A stretch of 64,000 nucleotides of DNA from Croceivirga sp009797885 (GCA_045866215.1 AP035880.1:3100001-3164000); one strand, 5' to 3'. Shown: positions 8,004-17,306, counted from the stretch's first letter. Notes: generated by a model from the letters alone, not told the origin. Made by a program: numbers and translations.

Positions 8004-9185
8004 TTAAAATAGTGAGTATCCAAAAATCATCGATATGGACCGGTACTCAGAACTCCAATAAAAATAGTTGCTTAAAACATCCCTGTTCGTTTGATACCGT
8101 AACTCCAAGCTGTATTTTTCATGGAATTTATAGCCTATCCCAAATGCCAGGTTATTCCTTGTTCTAACTTCTAAATCACTTCTCGTGTCAAATCCAATGG
8201 CAGAATCAAAGCTTAGGTCAAAAACAAAAGAGCCATTGACAAAAATTTTGGAATTATCATTAAGGAAAAAGTAGTGCCGTACTCCTACGGGTAACTCAAC
8301 TGATTTATAATCAACTTCAGCACCTTCCTTTTCGGATTGGTAGGATTGATAGGTAGGTTCAATGAGAAAAGACCATTTGTTTCTATTAAAGGGCAAAATA
8401 AGTTCGGCTTCAATTCCAAACCTAAATCCAAATTCATTGTCAAAATCGGTATTTCTTGACGTCAGGATGCTATTTTGTATGGATAGCGTAGCGCTATAAA
8501 ATCCAGGCCGAAGAGTTAAATTGAATAAATCCTTTTTTTGTTTTTCTTCATAATTTATGTAATCCAAATCATTGCATGTATTATAATCAATAAAGAAACC
8601 GATCAGATCATTTTTTTTGTACTCCAAATTTTCAACTTTCCTGATGGTAAAGGTCGGGCACTGTAAGCCATTTAAAAGTTGCTGTTTAAATCTTTGGTTC
8701 TTGCCAATTCTATCATTACTTTTTTTGTACAGTTTATAAGTTAACTGCTCAATAGGGGTATCATCCTTATTGTAAAAGAACCTTCTCAAATTTCCATCTT
8801 CATACATGTATAAATTTGCCTTACCTTCTACCAATACCTTCAAAAACAATACTTCTTCTTCCAATATGGGGTTTCTATACGTGTCTATTACATCGATATT
8901 ATAGTCACTGGACCGGTCTATATGTACGGAACTTCTGATGTATTTTGAAGTGTGGTCAATACCAAATTCTTTAACGTCCTTTATGGTCGCTTTTTGTGGT
9001 TCATCATTTTCCGATAGTTTGTATACAAATTCAGTTGGATTATTTTTCCAATCGACATTTTTGATCAGACAATTCTTTTTTTGATTGGCATTGTCGATGT
9101 AATATCCTTTTTCAAAGGAAATCTGTGAATGGGAATTAAGGCTTATTACTATTGTGAAAAGGAGAAGTAGTAATTTTTTTGTCAT
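8004..9185 (-). CDS. Outer-membrane beta-barrel protein (PorT-like barrel), function unknown
   Basis: A signal peptide (MTKKLLLLLFTIVISLNSHSQ) is followed by a ~190-residue N-terminal domain of unknown role, then a C-terminal region of alternating amphipathic strands with many aromatic residues, ending in SISMIFGYSLF. This is typical of the small outer-membrane barrels of Bacteroidetes. The frame extends 42 codons upstream of ATG 9185, but that extension lacks signal character, so 9185 is chosen; an A-rich leader supports it. A+T content looks higher than in neighbouring genes. No partner gene is obvious. Confidence 0.7.
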   Translation of the reverse strand: MTKKLLLLLFTIVISLNSHSQISFEKGYYIDNANQKKNCLIKNVDWKNNPTEFVYKLSENDEPQKATIKDVKEFGIDHTSKYIRSSVHIDRSSDYNIDVIDTYRNPILEEEVLFLKVLVEGKANLYMYEDGNLRRFFYNKDDTPIEQLTYKLYKKSNDRIGKNQRFKQQLLNGLQCPTFTIRKVENLEYKKNDLIGFFIDYNTCNDLDYINYEEKQKKDLFNLTLRPGFYSATLSIQNSILTSRNTDFDNEFGFRFGIEAELILPFNRNKWSFLIEPTYQSYQSEKEGAEVDYKSVELPVGVRHYFFLNDNSKIFVNGSFVFDLSFDSAIGFDTRSDLEVRTRNNLAFGIGYKFHEKYSLELRYQTNRDVLSNYFYWSSEYRSISMIFGYSLF

Positions 9186-9497
9186 TTTATCTATTTGCTC
9201 AGGTTTAGTCTTCAAATAACCCATAATATGGATTGTACCGTACATGGACCTTTTAAGGGAGCAGAAGCCATTTGGTACGAGCAAAACTGCGGTTGCAACA
9301 ACATCGACCAATCACTTAAAACCATAATATATAAGGACTTCCCATAAAATTAGGGCCTAAGGTAGTACGACCCATTTTTCCATTCTATGACTTTTAGCAT
9401 GAAACAATGGAGACTTTTGGCAGTGTCATCAAAATCCGATTCCCAATGCCTTTTCTTGGAGAACTCAAACCGACAAGTTTTAGGAAAATGACCAAAA
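9186..9497. other. Gene-free interval (~310 bp)
   Basis: Lies between two minus-strand genes. It holds only short frames with no recognisable protein, including a 61-codon frame that runs into the 3' end of the upstream gene. No terminator hairpin, repeat or RNA gene was recognised. Confidence 0.5.
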
Positions 9498-10904
9498 CTA
9501 ATCCATAGCCGTGCTTTTTGCTTTGAGAGTACCAATAATTTCGGTGCCCACCCAGTAAATATCCTGTTGACTCGTAAAAAAGAGGTACTTGCCGTCTTTG
9601 GTCACAAAAGGGCAGAGTTCATGATGTTCGGTATTCACGGTATCCCCCATATTGACCGATGGTGACCAGGAACCATCTGCCTTTTTAAAGCTGATGTAGA
9701 GGTCCCCCCTCCCCAGTCCGTCAGGTCGTTGGGCACAAAAAATCAAATAGGCTTCATTGGGATCCACAAATACATCGGCCTCATAGGCGTTGGTATTAAT
9801 GGCATTGCCCAATTTCACAGCTTCTTGAAATTTCCCATCCACAAATTTGGAATAGTAAATATCGTGATGTGATTGGTTCTTATCGGAGGCAAAATACATG
9901 GTACCCTCTTTGGTAAAGGAGATATAATACTCCTCACTTTCGGAATTGATATTTGGGCCCGCATTTATAGGTTCCGACCAACCCTCTCCTTTACGTTCCA
10001 CATACCAGATATCGATGTCCTTCGGTTCCCCTTGGCCGTCCAGGGCCTGGTTGGATATAAAATACAGTCGGTTCCCATCGGGGGATAAAAAAGGGTCGTT
10101 ATAACCGTATTGCCCATGGGAAAGAATGGTTCTCGGTGGGGTCCACTCATTTTGTTCCCTTTTTGAAAACCGAATTACATTTCGGCCACCAAGGTCAACG
10201 CCATAATAGAATTCGTTTGCTTCAGCATTAAATACGGAACCGAACTCATATTCTTCCGTAGAGATAAAGTTGGGGGCAAATACCTTGGCTTCCTTTCCAG
10301 GTGCTTCTTGTCCCATATAGTCTCCTTTTGGTTTAAAACTGCGTACCAAGGTCCTATCGGCACCATTTGCGACCAACCAATCCGCTATTTCAGAAGTTTC
10401 GGTACGTAATGCGATTTCCAAAGGGGTGCTGCCCTTCTTGTTCTTACTGTCAATGGGGACACCATTTTCTACCAGTTTCCGTACAAAAGTGAGGTCACGG
10501 TTCAAAATGGCTTTTTCCAGCAAGGCAGCGCCGTAACGTTTTTGCCAGTCAACATTGGTAAGCCTTCCTGCCAGGGCATCGAAAAAGTCCATATGTTGAA
10601 ATCGAACGGCCATATATAGCGGCGTGGCACCTTCGTTGTCCTCTAAATTGAAAGCAATTCCTTTGGCAATCAACTGTTCAAAAACATCTTGTTTGTTACA
10701 GGCTACGGCCCAGTGCAATAACGACCGGCCTCGATTGTCCTGGGTGTTGATATCCGTTTTTAAAAGCATACTGTCCAGTCGGGCAATATTGCCCTGACAA
10801 GCGGTTCTGTAAATGCTTTGGGCATTTACGGTTAGGCTTAACAGTAAAAAGTACACTATGGGAATGACCGGGCTTCTAAGCTTGGGGCAATATAATGGGA
10901 CCAT
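9498..10904 (-). CDS. Secreted ankyrin-repeat / PD40 beta-propeller fusion protein
   Basis: 468 residues. A signal peptide is followed by four or five ankyrin repeats (~35-200; for example RGRSLLHWAVACNKQDVFEQLI and GSTPLEIALRTE), then a TolB-like PD40 beta-propeller (~225-460) with repeated blades such as FLSPDGNRLYFISN, EGTMYFASDKN and KDGKYLFFTSQQDIYWV. The propeller blades match the WD40-like PD40 family. Both parts are protein-interaction modules, so a periplasmic scaffold is likely (inference). ATG 10904 is chosen over the longer TTG frame at 10970 because a -7 box (10968-10975) lies across that upstream start and an A-rich AAAAG precedes 10904. Confidence 0.8.
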   Translation of the reverse strand: MVPLYCPKLRSPVIPIVYFLLLSLTVNAQSIYRTACQGNIARLDSMLLKTDINTQDNRGRSLLHWAVACNKQDVFEQLIAKGIAFNLEDNEGATPLYMAVRFQHMDFFDALAGRLTNVDWQKRYGAALLEKAILNRDLTFVRKLVENGVPIDSKNKKGSTPLEIALRTETSEIADWLVANGADRTLVRSFKPKGDYMGQEAPGKEAKVFAPNFISTEEYEFGSVFNAEANEFYYGVDLGGRNVIRFSKREQNEWTPPRTILSHGQYGYNDPFLSPDGNRLYFISNQALDGQGEPKDIDIWYVERKGEGWSEPINAGPNINSESEEYYISFTKEGTMYFASDKNQSHHDIYYSKFVDGKFQEAVKLGNAINTNAYEADVFVDPNEAYLIFCAQRPDGLGRGDLYISFKKADGSWSPSVNMGDTVNTEHHELCPFVTKDGKYLFFTSQQDIYWVGTEIIGTLKAKSTAMD

Positions 10905-10967
10905 CTTTTGGGTTTTAGCGCAATTCTTGACGTCAATTAGGGGTAAAACTTTTTTATCCCATAACCC

Positions 10968-10975
10968 CAAATGTA
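10968..10975 (-). promoter_or_regulatory. Candidate -7 promoter element (TACATTTG on minus strand)
   Basis: Exact TAnnTTTG match upstream of the ankyrin/propeller gene. The predicted transcript start near 10961 gives a ~57-nt leader to ATG 10904. Confidence 0.4.
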
Positions 10976-11011
10976 CTAACTAACCTCAGTATTTTATCAA
11001 GTTGGGGACCA

Positions 11012-11728
11012 TCAAATGTTCTGTTTCAGTCGATACTGGTACGGATTGCTGCCCGGTGTTTCCTTTTTAAGTTTGGGAAGGCGTTCAAAAAGTCCGGTGG
11101 CCAGCATTTTTTTCTGAAATCGACTCCGGTCCAAATGTTCGTCCAAAATGGTTTGGTGCAAGCGGTGTAGCTCGGGCATGGTAAAGGGGTCGGGCAACAG
11201 ATTATAGGACAATTGCTCTCTTTTGATGTCCGTTTTCAAGCGATTCCGGGCCGTGTTTACAATGTCTCTATGGTCCAGCCATAATTCCGGCAGTTCCTCA
11301 AAAGGGAACCATGCTACGGCCTCGTCAAAACCCGAAGCGGTAGGATGGGTGTTGTCAATGTCAACAAGGGAGTAGTGGGCCAAGGTCACAAAACGGTTAT
11401 TGATGAAATAATCGTCTTTCCAGGGCAGATTATATTTTTTGAAATACTGTTTGAACTCTTCGGAAAACCTTCTATTGGCATCACCAAAGACCGCTAGGAA
11501 CTTAAAATGTGGTTCTTCCAATCCTGTTCGTTCCTTGAGGATTCGGACCACCGCTTCATCCACGGATTCTTCCTTTTTGACGTATCCCCCCGGCAATACC
11601 CATTTTTTTTCGAATTTCAGTAACAGGCATTGGAGTTTTCCTTGTTTATAGCCAATGATTACCAAATCTATCGACAGATTGGGCAAGAAATGCGCTGCAC
11701 CCTCTTCCAGTATTTTTTCTATTTCCAT
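11012..11728 (-). CDS. Nudix-type transcriptional regulator (NrtR/AraR-like)
   Basis: 238 residues: an N-terminal Nudix fold (~15-150) plus a C-terminal winged helix (~160-225; NLLPDPFTMPELHRLHQTIL and RSRFQKKM). The Nudix box GGYVKKEESVDEAVVRILKERTGL-like region is degenerate: the canonical REUxEE core reads RILKER, losing a metal-binding glutamate. NrtR-family repressors typically lose catalysis and use the pocket to sense a ligand. In Bacteroidetes related proteins (AraR) control sugar use (family knowledge). The gene diverges from the GH3 gene, and the 81-bp gap contains two matching palindromes. ATG 11728 is chosen because the longer frame runs through those sites. Confidence 0.85.
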   Translation of the reverse strand: MEIEKILEEGAAHFLPNLSIDLVIIGYKQGKLQCLLLKFEKKWVLPGGYVKKEESVDEAVVRILKERTGLEEPHFKFLAVFGDANRRFSEEFKQYFKKYNLPWKDDYFINNRFVTLAHYSLVDIDNTHPTASGFDEAVAWFPFEELPELWLDHRDIVNTARNRLKTDIKREQLSYNLLPDPFTMPELHRLHQTILDEHLDRSRFQKKMLATGLFERLPKLKKETPGSNPYQYRLKQNI

Positions 11729-11733
11729 GAACA

Positions 11734-11741
11734 CAAAAATA
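11734..11741 (-). promoter_or_regulatory. Candidate -7 element of the Nudix regulator gene
   Basis: TATTTTTG on the minus strand, five nucleotides before the ATG at 11728, so the mRNA may be leaderless or nearly so. Confidence 0.4.
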
Positions 11742-11746
11742 CTATT

Positions 11747-11765
11747 TTGTGACGTTGTGCCACAA
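11747..11765. promoter_or_regulatory. Operator 1 of the Nudix/GH3 intergenic region
   Basis: TTGTGAC-N5-GCCACAA, an inverted repeat with one mismatch, flanked by extra A/T symmetry (TATTTTGTG and CACAAAATA). It lies just upstream of the -7 element of the regulator gene. Same pattern as operator 2. Confidence 0.75.
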
Positions 11766-11775
11766 AATAAATAAC

Positions 11776-11783
11776 TATATTTG
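11776..11783 (+). promoter_or_regulatory. Candidate -7 element of the GH3 gene
   Basis: TATATTTG, an exact TAnnTTTG match. Its last three bases are the first three of operator 2, so a bound repressor would cover the promoter and start site. Expected leader ~20 nt to ATG 11810. Confidence 0.55.
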
Positions 11784-11799
11784 TGACAAATAGTCACAA
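11781..11799. promoter_or_regulatory. Operator 2 of the Nudix/GH3 intergenic region
   Basis: TTGTGAC-AAATA-GTCACAA, a perfect 7-5-7 palindrome centred 34 bp from the centre of operator 1. It overlaps the GH3 promoter and predicted transcription start. Confidence 0.8.
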
Positions 11800-11809
11800 T
11801 TGTATAACC

Positions 11810-14233
11810 ATGAAAAAAAAACTGTTTCTTGCATTAAAAATTTTGGTAGGGCTGGTCCTTCTTTTGGTATTGGCCGGATTTTTGGGATTTCGCTATCTAA
11901 AATCCACCTTTTTTGATTTTGAAGGGGATTATGTTGAAAACAAGGATGTATCGGAAATAACCGTGGACGGCTATACTTTTTTGGACCGAAATGGGAATGG
12001 CAAATTGGATGTATATGAAGATGACCGCCAACCCATTGAAGCAAGGGTGTCCGATGTCCTTTCGCAAATGACCCTGGAGGAGAAAATACATCTGTTAAAG
12101 GGATCGGGTATTGCCTCTGCCATGGGGCAAACAGAGCCAGGTGAGGGAATTCCCGGGGCAGTGGGAACCATTGTTCCAACACCACGATTGGGAATACCTA
12201 CGGTTTACCTTTCGGATGGTCCTGCGGGATTGCGTATTTTACCGACCCGCGAGGGAGAGGACCGAACATACTATTGTACGGCTTTTCCCATTGCCACCCT
12301 TTTGGCATCTACCTGGAATGAAGCATTGGTGCATGATGTGGGTACCGCCATGGGCAACGAAGCCCTGGAATACGGAATAGACGTGATTTTAGGTCCCGGC
12401 GCCAATATCCATAGGCATCCACTCTGCGGACGGAATTTTGAATATTTTTCGGAAGACCCTCTATTGTCCGGATATATGGGGGCGGCCATTATCAATGGTA
12501 TTGAGTCCAATGGTGTCGGTACTTCTGTAAAACATTTTGTGGCCAACAATCAGGAAACGGAGCGTTTTGTAAATGATGCGATCGTTTCTGAACGCGCCAT
12601 GCGCGAAATCTATCTAAAGGGATTTGAACATATTGTGGAAAAATCCCAGCCATGGACCATTATGTCCTCCTATAACAAGGTAAATGGAACCTACACTTCT
12701 GAGAGTAAATATTTATTGACGGACATTCTACGGGACGATTGGGGTTTTGAAGGCCTGGTCATGACCGATTGGTTTGGCGGTAGGAATGCGCCGGAACAGA
12801 TCAAGGCCGGGAATGATCTGTTGGAACCGGGAACCAAAAGACAATGGAAGGCCTTAACGGAAGCTGCGGAAAATGGGGAGTTATTGGAAGCGGATATTGA
12901 TCGGGCCGCTAGTCGCATCCTTACGTTGATTTTTAAAACAAAAAAGCTCGAGAACTCCGATTTTGGGAATGATCCGGATTTGGAGGCACATGCTAAGATT
13001 ACCAGGAAATCCGCTGCTGAAGGCATGGTCCTGTTGAAAAATGAAGATGTGCTTCCCCTACGTGATATTGAGAATGTTGCCCTATTGGGCGCCACTTCTT
13101 ATGGGTTTATTGCCGGAGGCACCGGTTCGGGGGATGTCAACGAAGCCTACACCGTGTCCTTGGAAGAGGGGCTTTCCAATGTAGGGTTCAAAATCAATGA
13201 GGAGGCCAAAAGCATATACGAGGACCATAAAGCGGCCAATGCGGAAGCTTTTGTACCACCGGAGGGCTTTGATGCAATGATGAACCCTTTTTCACCACCG
13301 GAAATCCAGTACACGGCCCAACAATTGGAAGCTATTGTTTCCAGTACGGATGTCGGGATTTTGACCTTGGGAAGGAACGCCGGAGAAGGGGGCGATCGTG
13401 TGGAGGTCGATGATTTTTTATTGACCGATGTGGAACAGCAAATGATTACGGCGACAAGTGAGGCTTTTCATGCCGTAGGAAAAAAATTGATCGTCGTCTT
13501 AAATATAGGTGGTGTTATTGAAACGGCTTCCTGGAAAGAAAAGCCGGATGCCATCCTTTTGGCTTGGCAAGGAGGACAGGAAGGGGGCAACTCCGTTGCC
13601 GATATTTTAATCGGTCATGTAAATCCAAGTGCCAAATTGCCTATGACATTTCCGGTAAACTTAGGAGACCATGCTTCCCATGCCAATTTCCCCAAAAACC
13701 CAAAACACATGACAATTACGGGTATGATAGGAAGTCTGATATCCCCTCCAAAAGAAAAACCTGAGGCAGAAAAAGTACGGGACGAGGATTACACCCATTA
13801 TGACGAAGGGGTATATGTAGGATATCGCCATTTTGATACCAAAAACAAAGAAGTTTCCTATCCTTTTGGATACGGGTTGAGTTATACCCGTTTTGAGTAT
13901 GGGGAGATGGAATTGAATACACAAAACGATACCATTAATGTGGCCATGACCGTTACGAACGTTGGCCAATTACCTGGGAAAGAAGTGGTGCAAGTGTATA
14001 CCGAAAAACTGAATTCCACTATTGACCGACCAAATCAGGAATTGAAGGCCTTTGCCAAAACCGAAAGTCTTGAGCCAGGTGCAACAGATAGTCTGTTCCT
14101 AAAAATTCCGGTCAAAGAGTTACGGTATTGGGATGAGGATGGCAATGGTTGGGCTTTGGAAAAAGGGGTCTATAAAATTAAGGTTGGTGCCTCATCCAGA
14201 AGTATCCAGAAGATGGGGGAAGTGGAGCTGTAA
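11810..14233 (+). CDS. Membrane-anchored glycoside hydrolase family 3 (beta-glucosidase/beta-xylosidase type)
   Basis: 807 residues. An N-terminal transmembrane anchor (~7-29) is followed by a calcium-loop-like DRNGNGKLDVYED (~64-76), the GH3 N-terminal barrel (~80-380), the GH3 C-terminal domain (~400-650) and a fibronectin-III-like domain (~690-800). The nucleophile aspartate lies in VMTDWFGG at residue 320. Other family signatures are VKHFVANNQETERF and SYPFGYGLSYT. It releases terminal beta-linked sugars; specificity is not readable. ATG 11810 is used; nine upstream in-frame codons overlap operator 2. Probably repressed by the divergent Nudix regulator. Confidence 0.93.
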   Translation: MKKKLFLALKILVGLVLLLVLAGFLGFRYLKSTFFDFEGDYVENKDVSEITVDGYTFLDRNGNGKLDVYEDDRQPIEARVSDVLSQMTLEEKIHLLKGSGIASAMGQTEPGEGIPGAVGTIVPTPRLGIPTVYLSDGPAGLRILPTREGEDRTYYCTAFPIATLLASTWNEALVHDVGTAMGNEALEYGIDVILGPGANIHRHPLCGRNFEYFSEDPLLSGYMGAAIINGIESNGVGTSVKHFVANNQETERFVNDAIVSERAMREIYLKGFEHIVEKSQPWTIMSSYNKVNGTYTSESKYLLTDILRDDWGFEGLVMTDWFGGRNAPEQIKAGNDLLEPGTKRQWKALTEAAENGELLEADIDRAASRILTLIFKTKKLENSDFGNDPDLEAHAKITRKSAAEGMVLLKNEDVLPLRDIENVALLGATSYGFIAGGTGSGDVNEAYTVSLEEGLSNVGFKINEEAKSIYEDHKAANAEAFVPPEGFDAMMNPFSPPEIQYTAQQLEAIVSSTDVGILTLGRNAGEGGDRVEVDDFLLTDVEQQMITATSEAFHAVGKKLIVVLNIGGVIETASWKEKPDAILLAWQGGQEGGNSVADILIGHVNPSAKLPMTFPVNLGDHASHANFPKNPKHMTITGMIGSLISPPKEKPEAEKVRDEDYTHYDEGVYVGYRHFDTKNKEVSYPFGYGLSYTRFEYGEMELNTQNDTINVAMTVTNVGQLPGKEVVQVYTEKLNSTIDRPNQELKAFAKTESLEPGATDSLFLKIPVKELRYWDEDGNGWALEKGVYKIKVGASSRSIQKMGEVEL

Positions 14234-14323
14234 GGAGTCATAGCCATTTCCAGGTTACCATTCCCTTCAATTAGCTCGGGCTGATACGTAGGAATAGGAA
14301 TGAATTATCATTCAATTTAAAAA

Positions 14324-15487
14324 CTACCTTTTGGTAAAGAGGTTGATCAGGCCGAACAGCGGACCAATGGCCAGCAAAAGATATAATCCATTGGAAGTCG
14401 TAAGGGTCTGTAGGTAAGCTATGAATTGGATACTAACAATGGTTATGGCAAAGCCGATACAGTTAACAATGGTCAATGCCGTTCCTTTGAGTTGAGGTTC
14501 GGCATTTTGCGCTACCAGGGTAGAAAACAAAGGAGAATCGGCGATGACCACCATACCCCAAAAGCAGAGGAAGAGCAAGAAAAGGCTTGGGTACGGCAAG
14601 AGGAATGCCACAGGAACCAATAGACAACAACAGCCCGATAGGAACAAAGCGGTGCCAGCAGTATTCCGCACCCCCATTTTCTGGGAAATGTATCCTCCCA
14701 GTACACAGGCCGGCCCTCCCAGGGCAATAATGACAAAGCTCCAGATCGCTATGGACACCTTCGCTTGGTGTAGGTCCGCATAAGTTGCCAAGAGTATGGG
14801 AACAAAGGCCCAAAAGGTGTACAGTTCCCACATATGTCCAAAATATCCGAAGGCCGCCGCCCTAAAATCCGTTTGCCGGAACACCGTAAAGAATGCTTTT
14901 AAATCTACCTTTTGACTCGGTTTACGAAATGGCCCATTGGGCACAAAAAGGAAAAGTGACAATCCGCCAAACACCGCCAGTCCGGAAGTGGTTTTAATGA
15001 CCGATTCCCAGGCCACTGTCTCACCCCATCCCTTGAGCAAATGTGGAAAGGCCGTACCCACTACCAATGCCCCAACCAAAAACCCCAGGGACTTTCCGAG
15101 TCCCTTGTCAAAATAATCCGCAGCAATTTTCATGCCCACGGGATAAATACCTGCCAGGAAAAATCCTGTGAAATGCCTAAAGATGAGAAGACTGGTCAAG
15201 CTGTTGTGTGGCCATAACATTGAAAAATTAAACAGGGCGCCCAATAGTGCGGAAACAAAAAATACCTTGGAAGGGGAAAAACGATCGGTAATGGTCAATA
15301 GGGCAAAAATGAGCGTGCCGGATATAAAACCAAACTGCACAGCAGAGGTTAGGTTCCCCAGGGCACTGTTGCCCAATTGAAAATTAGCGGCAAGTTCACC
15401 GATTACCCCGTTGCTGGCAAACCATAACGAGGTACAGCAAAACTGGGCTAGTACAATGGTAGGGAGAATATGTTTGGGTTGTTGCAT
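14324..15487 (-). CDS. Major facilitator superfamily transporter
   Basis: 387 residues with twelve predicted helices. The loop after helix 2 contains TDRFSPSKVFF, the typical MFS intracellular loop, and the RHFTGFFLAGIYPVGMKIAADYFDKGLGKSLG region matches the YbfB/CynX-like subset. The second half repeats the pattern around YISQKMGVRN. Substrate unknown. It converges on the GH3 gene, and the ~90-bp gap shows no strong terminator. Sugar or oligosaccharide transport is possible from position only. Confidence 0.85.
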   Translation of the reverse strand: MQQPKHILPTIVLAQFCCTSLWFASNGVIGELAANFQLGNSALGNLTSAVQFGFISGTLIFALLTITDRFSPSKVFFVSALLGALFNFSMLWPHNSLTSLLIFRHFTGFFLAGIYPVGMKIAADYFDKGLGKSLGFLVGALVVGTAFPHLLKGWGETVAWESVIKTTSGLAVFGGLSLFLFVPNGPFRKPSQKVDLKAFFTVFRQTDFRAAAFGYFGHMWELYTFWAFVPILLATYADLHQAKVSIAIWSFVIIALGGPACVLGGYISQKMGVRNTAGTALFLSGCCCLLVPVAFLLPYPSLFLLFLCFWGMVVIADSPLFSTLVAQNAEPQLKGTALTIVNCIGFAITIVSIQFIAYLQTLTTSNGLYLLLAIGPLFGLINLFTKR

Positions 15488-15629
15488 AGGGCTACGAAAG
15501 TAGTGAAGCCATGGGAATTGATTTATGCCTTTCCCATGCCTCTGATTTGGTTCGAAATGACATCAGTATCCTTTCATCCATTTCATAATAAATGGCCATA
15601 AGCACTTGGGATGGTATTGGCTTGAAGGC

Positions 15630-16010
15630 CTATCCTTTTATTCGCCATGGTGGGTTCACCCGATTTTTCCCGGCACGATACAAAATCAATTGATTGCCAT
15701 CCGGGTCTTTTAGTCGGGCCTCTCGCCATAGCCACGGTTTATCGTTGGGTAGTTCTTCAAAATGCACTCCTTTTTCAACCAGCGTTTCTACATGCTTATC
15801 CAGGTCATCACATTCAAAATAGATATAAATTCCTTCGCCTTTAGGAAGTTCCTCGACCAGATGCAATGAAAAGGTGGCATTTCCATCGGGGCAAACAAAG
15901 CGGGCATAATGGGGAGCGGAATGTACAATTAACCGGAGTCCCAAAGTTTGATAAAAAGGAATGGTCTGGGAGAGATTTGAGGAGGGTACCGTAATTTGAT
16001 TGAGGTTCAT
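15630..16010 (-). CDS. Glyoxalase/bleomycin-resistance (VOC) fold protein
   Basis: 126 residues beginning MNLNQITVPSSNLSQTIPFYQTLGL, the standard beta-alpha-beta opening of the vicinal oxygen chelate superfamily. It has a second half with GIYIYFECDDLDKHVETL and ends KDPDGNQLILYRAG, where the glutamate or equivalent metal ligand usually lies. The longer frame (from 16073) adds 21 residues with no VOC character, so ATG 16010 is preferred. Substrate unknown. A truncated REP-like fragment lies between this gene and the MFS gene. Confidence 0.85.
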   Translation of the reverse strand: MNLNQITVPSSNLSQTIPFYQTLGLRLIVHSAPHYARFVCPDGNATFSLHLVEELPKGEGIYIYFECDDLDKHVETLVEKGVHFEELPNDKPWLWREARLKDPDGNQLILYRAGKNRVNPPWRIKG

Positions 16011-16224
16011 GGGTGTTGACTTTGACAAATGAAGATACGATTGAAAATGGGTAAAAGGAAATGTGGCGTACAATAGCGACTACCAGCATAACCTTAGTTA
16101 TGGCCACCTTTCCAAACACAAGACGGGTCCCATTGATGTAGCTATCCTGAGCAAAGCCAGAATCTTAAAGGGTTGCAGCACGGAAAACCCTGCTTGGGTT
16201 TTGGATGGTTGGGTAGTGCTATGA

Positions 16225-16260
16225 AACACAAAACTGGGGGTCTTGCCCCAGTTCTGTGTT
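16225..16260 (-). terminator. Rho-independent terminator of the SH3-like protein gene
   Basis: Stem AACACAAAACTGGGG / CCCCAGTTCTGTGTT with one mismatch and a 6-nt loop, immediately downstream of the stop at 16277 on the minus strand. Confidence 0.65.
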
Positions 16261-16276
16261 TATAAGGGTGAATCAT

Positions 16277-17080
16277 TTACCGTTGCGCCAGACCAAGGCT
16301 ATGGTCTGTCCAAACCAGTTCTTTGCTTTCAAGGCTTTTCTTTACCCATTTGGCGGCATCGTCATAATATTCGGCCAATTCTTTGGTATATCGAATTTTC
16401 CCTTCTACCCCATCCGCATCTTCGGGAAAAATGAATTCCTCCTGGATAGCGTACACACCGGCATCAAAAATTTGGGAAAGGCGTGCTACCTGGTAAAGGG
16501 AATCCCCCTTTTGGAAGAAATAAATACGACCGCCTTCCACACCACAATCCTCCGCCACGTAATCTACATAGAGCATGGCATCAATTTGCGAAAGTCCTTT
16601 ATTGCCCTGGGCGGTAAGATAAAATTGGGGGTTGTCCAATCGAACGGATTTTTCAGTGAATTTTCCATCACCTTTCAGTGTTCGGATCAGTAAATAGTCC
16701 TGCTGTGCGGACTTTGCCCTACCAAAGAGATGGGTCACCCCATGAACCATTTTTTTCTCCAAAGCAATAAGACCACCAAGGATGTACCCTTCGGTTCCTT
16801 TGTAGTCCACCTTGTAGAAAGGGGAATCGATCCCCTTGTAAGGCCAAGAGTTGTTGTGTTTTTCCATGATGACCATGTGGGTTCCAATTTCCAGTTTCCC
16901 TAGGATTTTGGATTCAACAGTGGGTGCTTCCCGGAGCAGGACATCGTCCCCAAAAAGATAAACGACTTCGCCTTTTGTAAAATCACAGTCCTCATAGGAA
17001 CAATGTAATTTTTCTTGGGCATTGGCAAACAAACAGATGGCTAGTAAGGTAAGGATGGATAACATCTGTCTTGTTTTCAT
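16277..17080 (-). CDS. Secreted SH3-like domain protein, function unknown
   Basis: 267 residues with a signal peptide (MLSILTLLAICLFANAQ). An SH3-like region (~35-105) contains VLLREAPTVESKILGKLEIGTHMVI, the usual bacterial SH3 repeat, then a ~150-residue C-terminal domain with no recognised family. ATG 17080 is chosen; the 21 upstream codons lack signal character. Periplasmic or surface; may bind cell wall (inference from the SH3 fold). Confidence 0.72.
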   Translation of the reverse strand: MKTRQMLSILTLLAICLFANAQEKLHCSYEDCDFTKGEVVYLFGDDVLLREAPTVESKILGKLEIGTHMVIMEKHNNSWPYKGIDSPFYKVDYKGTEGYILGGLIALEKKMVHGVTHLFGRAKSAQQDYLLIRTLKGDGKFTEKSVRLDNPQFYLTAQGNKGLSQIDAMLYVDYVAEDCGVEGGRIYFFQKGDSLYQVARLSQIFDAGVYAIQEEFIFPEDADGVEGKIRYTKELAEYYDDAAKWVKKSLESKELVWTDHSLGLAQR

Positions 17081-17246
17081 TGAATTAAGATTTAAAATGA
17101 ACGTTTTTGTATGTACGCCGGGAAGATGGCGGAATGTTGTCAATGACGACGAAATACTACTTTTTATGGATGAACGACCTCAATTATAAAAAGCTTAACA
17201 CTAAACTCAAGACGAGTTTACTGTTTTAGGGTCGTTTACAAAGGAA

Positions 17247-17288
17247 AAAGCCCCGGAACTACCCATCGGTTTGGGAGTGCGGGGCTTT
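17247..17288 (-). terminator. Rho-independent terminator downstream of the Spy-like gene
   Basis: AAAGCCCCG at 17247-17255 pairs perfectly with CGGGGCTTT at 17280-17288; on the minus strand the stem is followed by a short T run. Confidence 0.75.
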
Positions 17289-17306
17289 CCAATCAACAAA
17301 AAACCA

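Noticed and set aside
9350..9535. 61-codon frame on the minus strand
   Set aside because: It overlaps the 3' end of the ankyrin/propeller gene, has no recognisable features and no leader; taken as chance.
12691..13095. 134-codon frame antisense to GH3
   Set aside because: Shadow of the GH3 coding sequence; no independent features.
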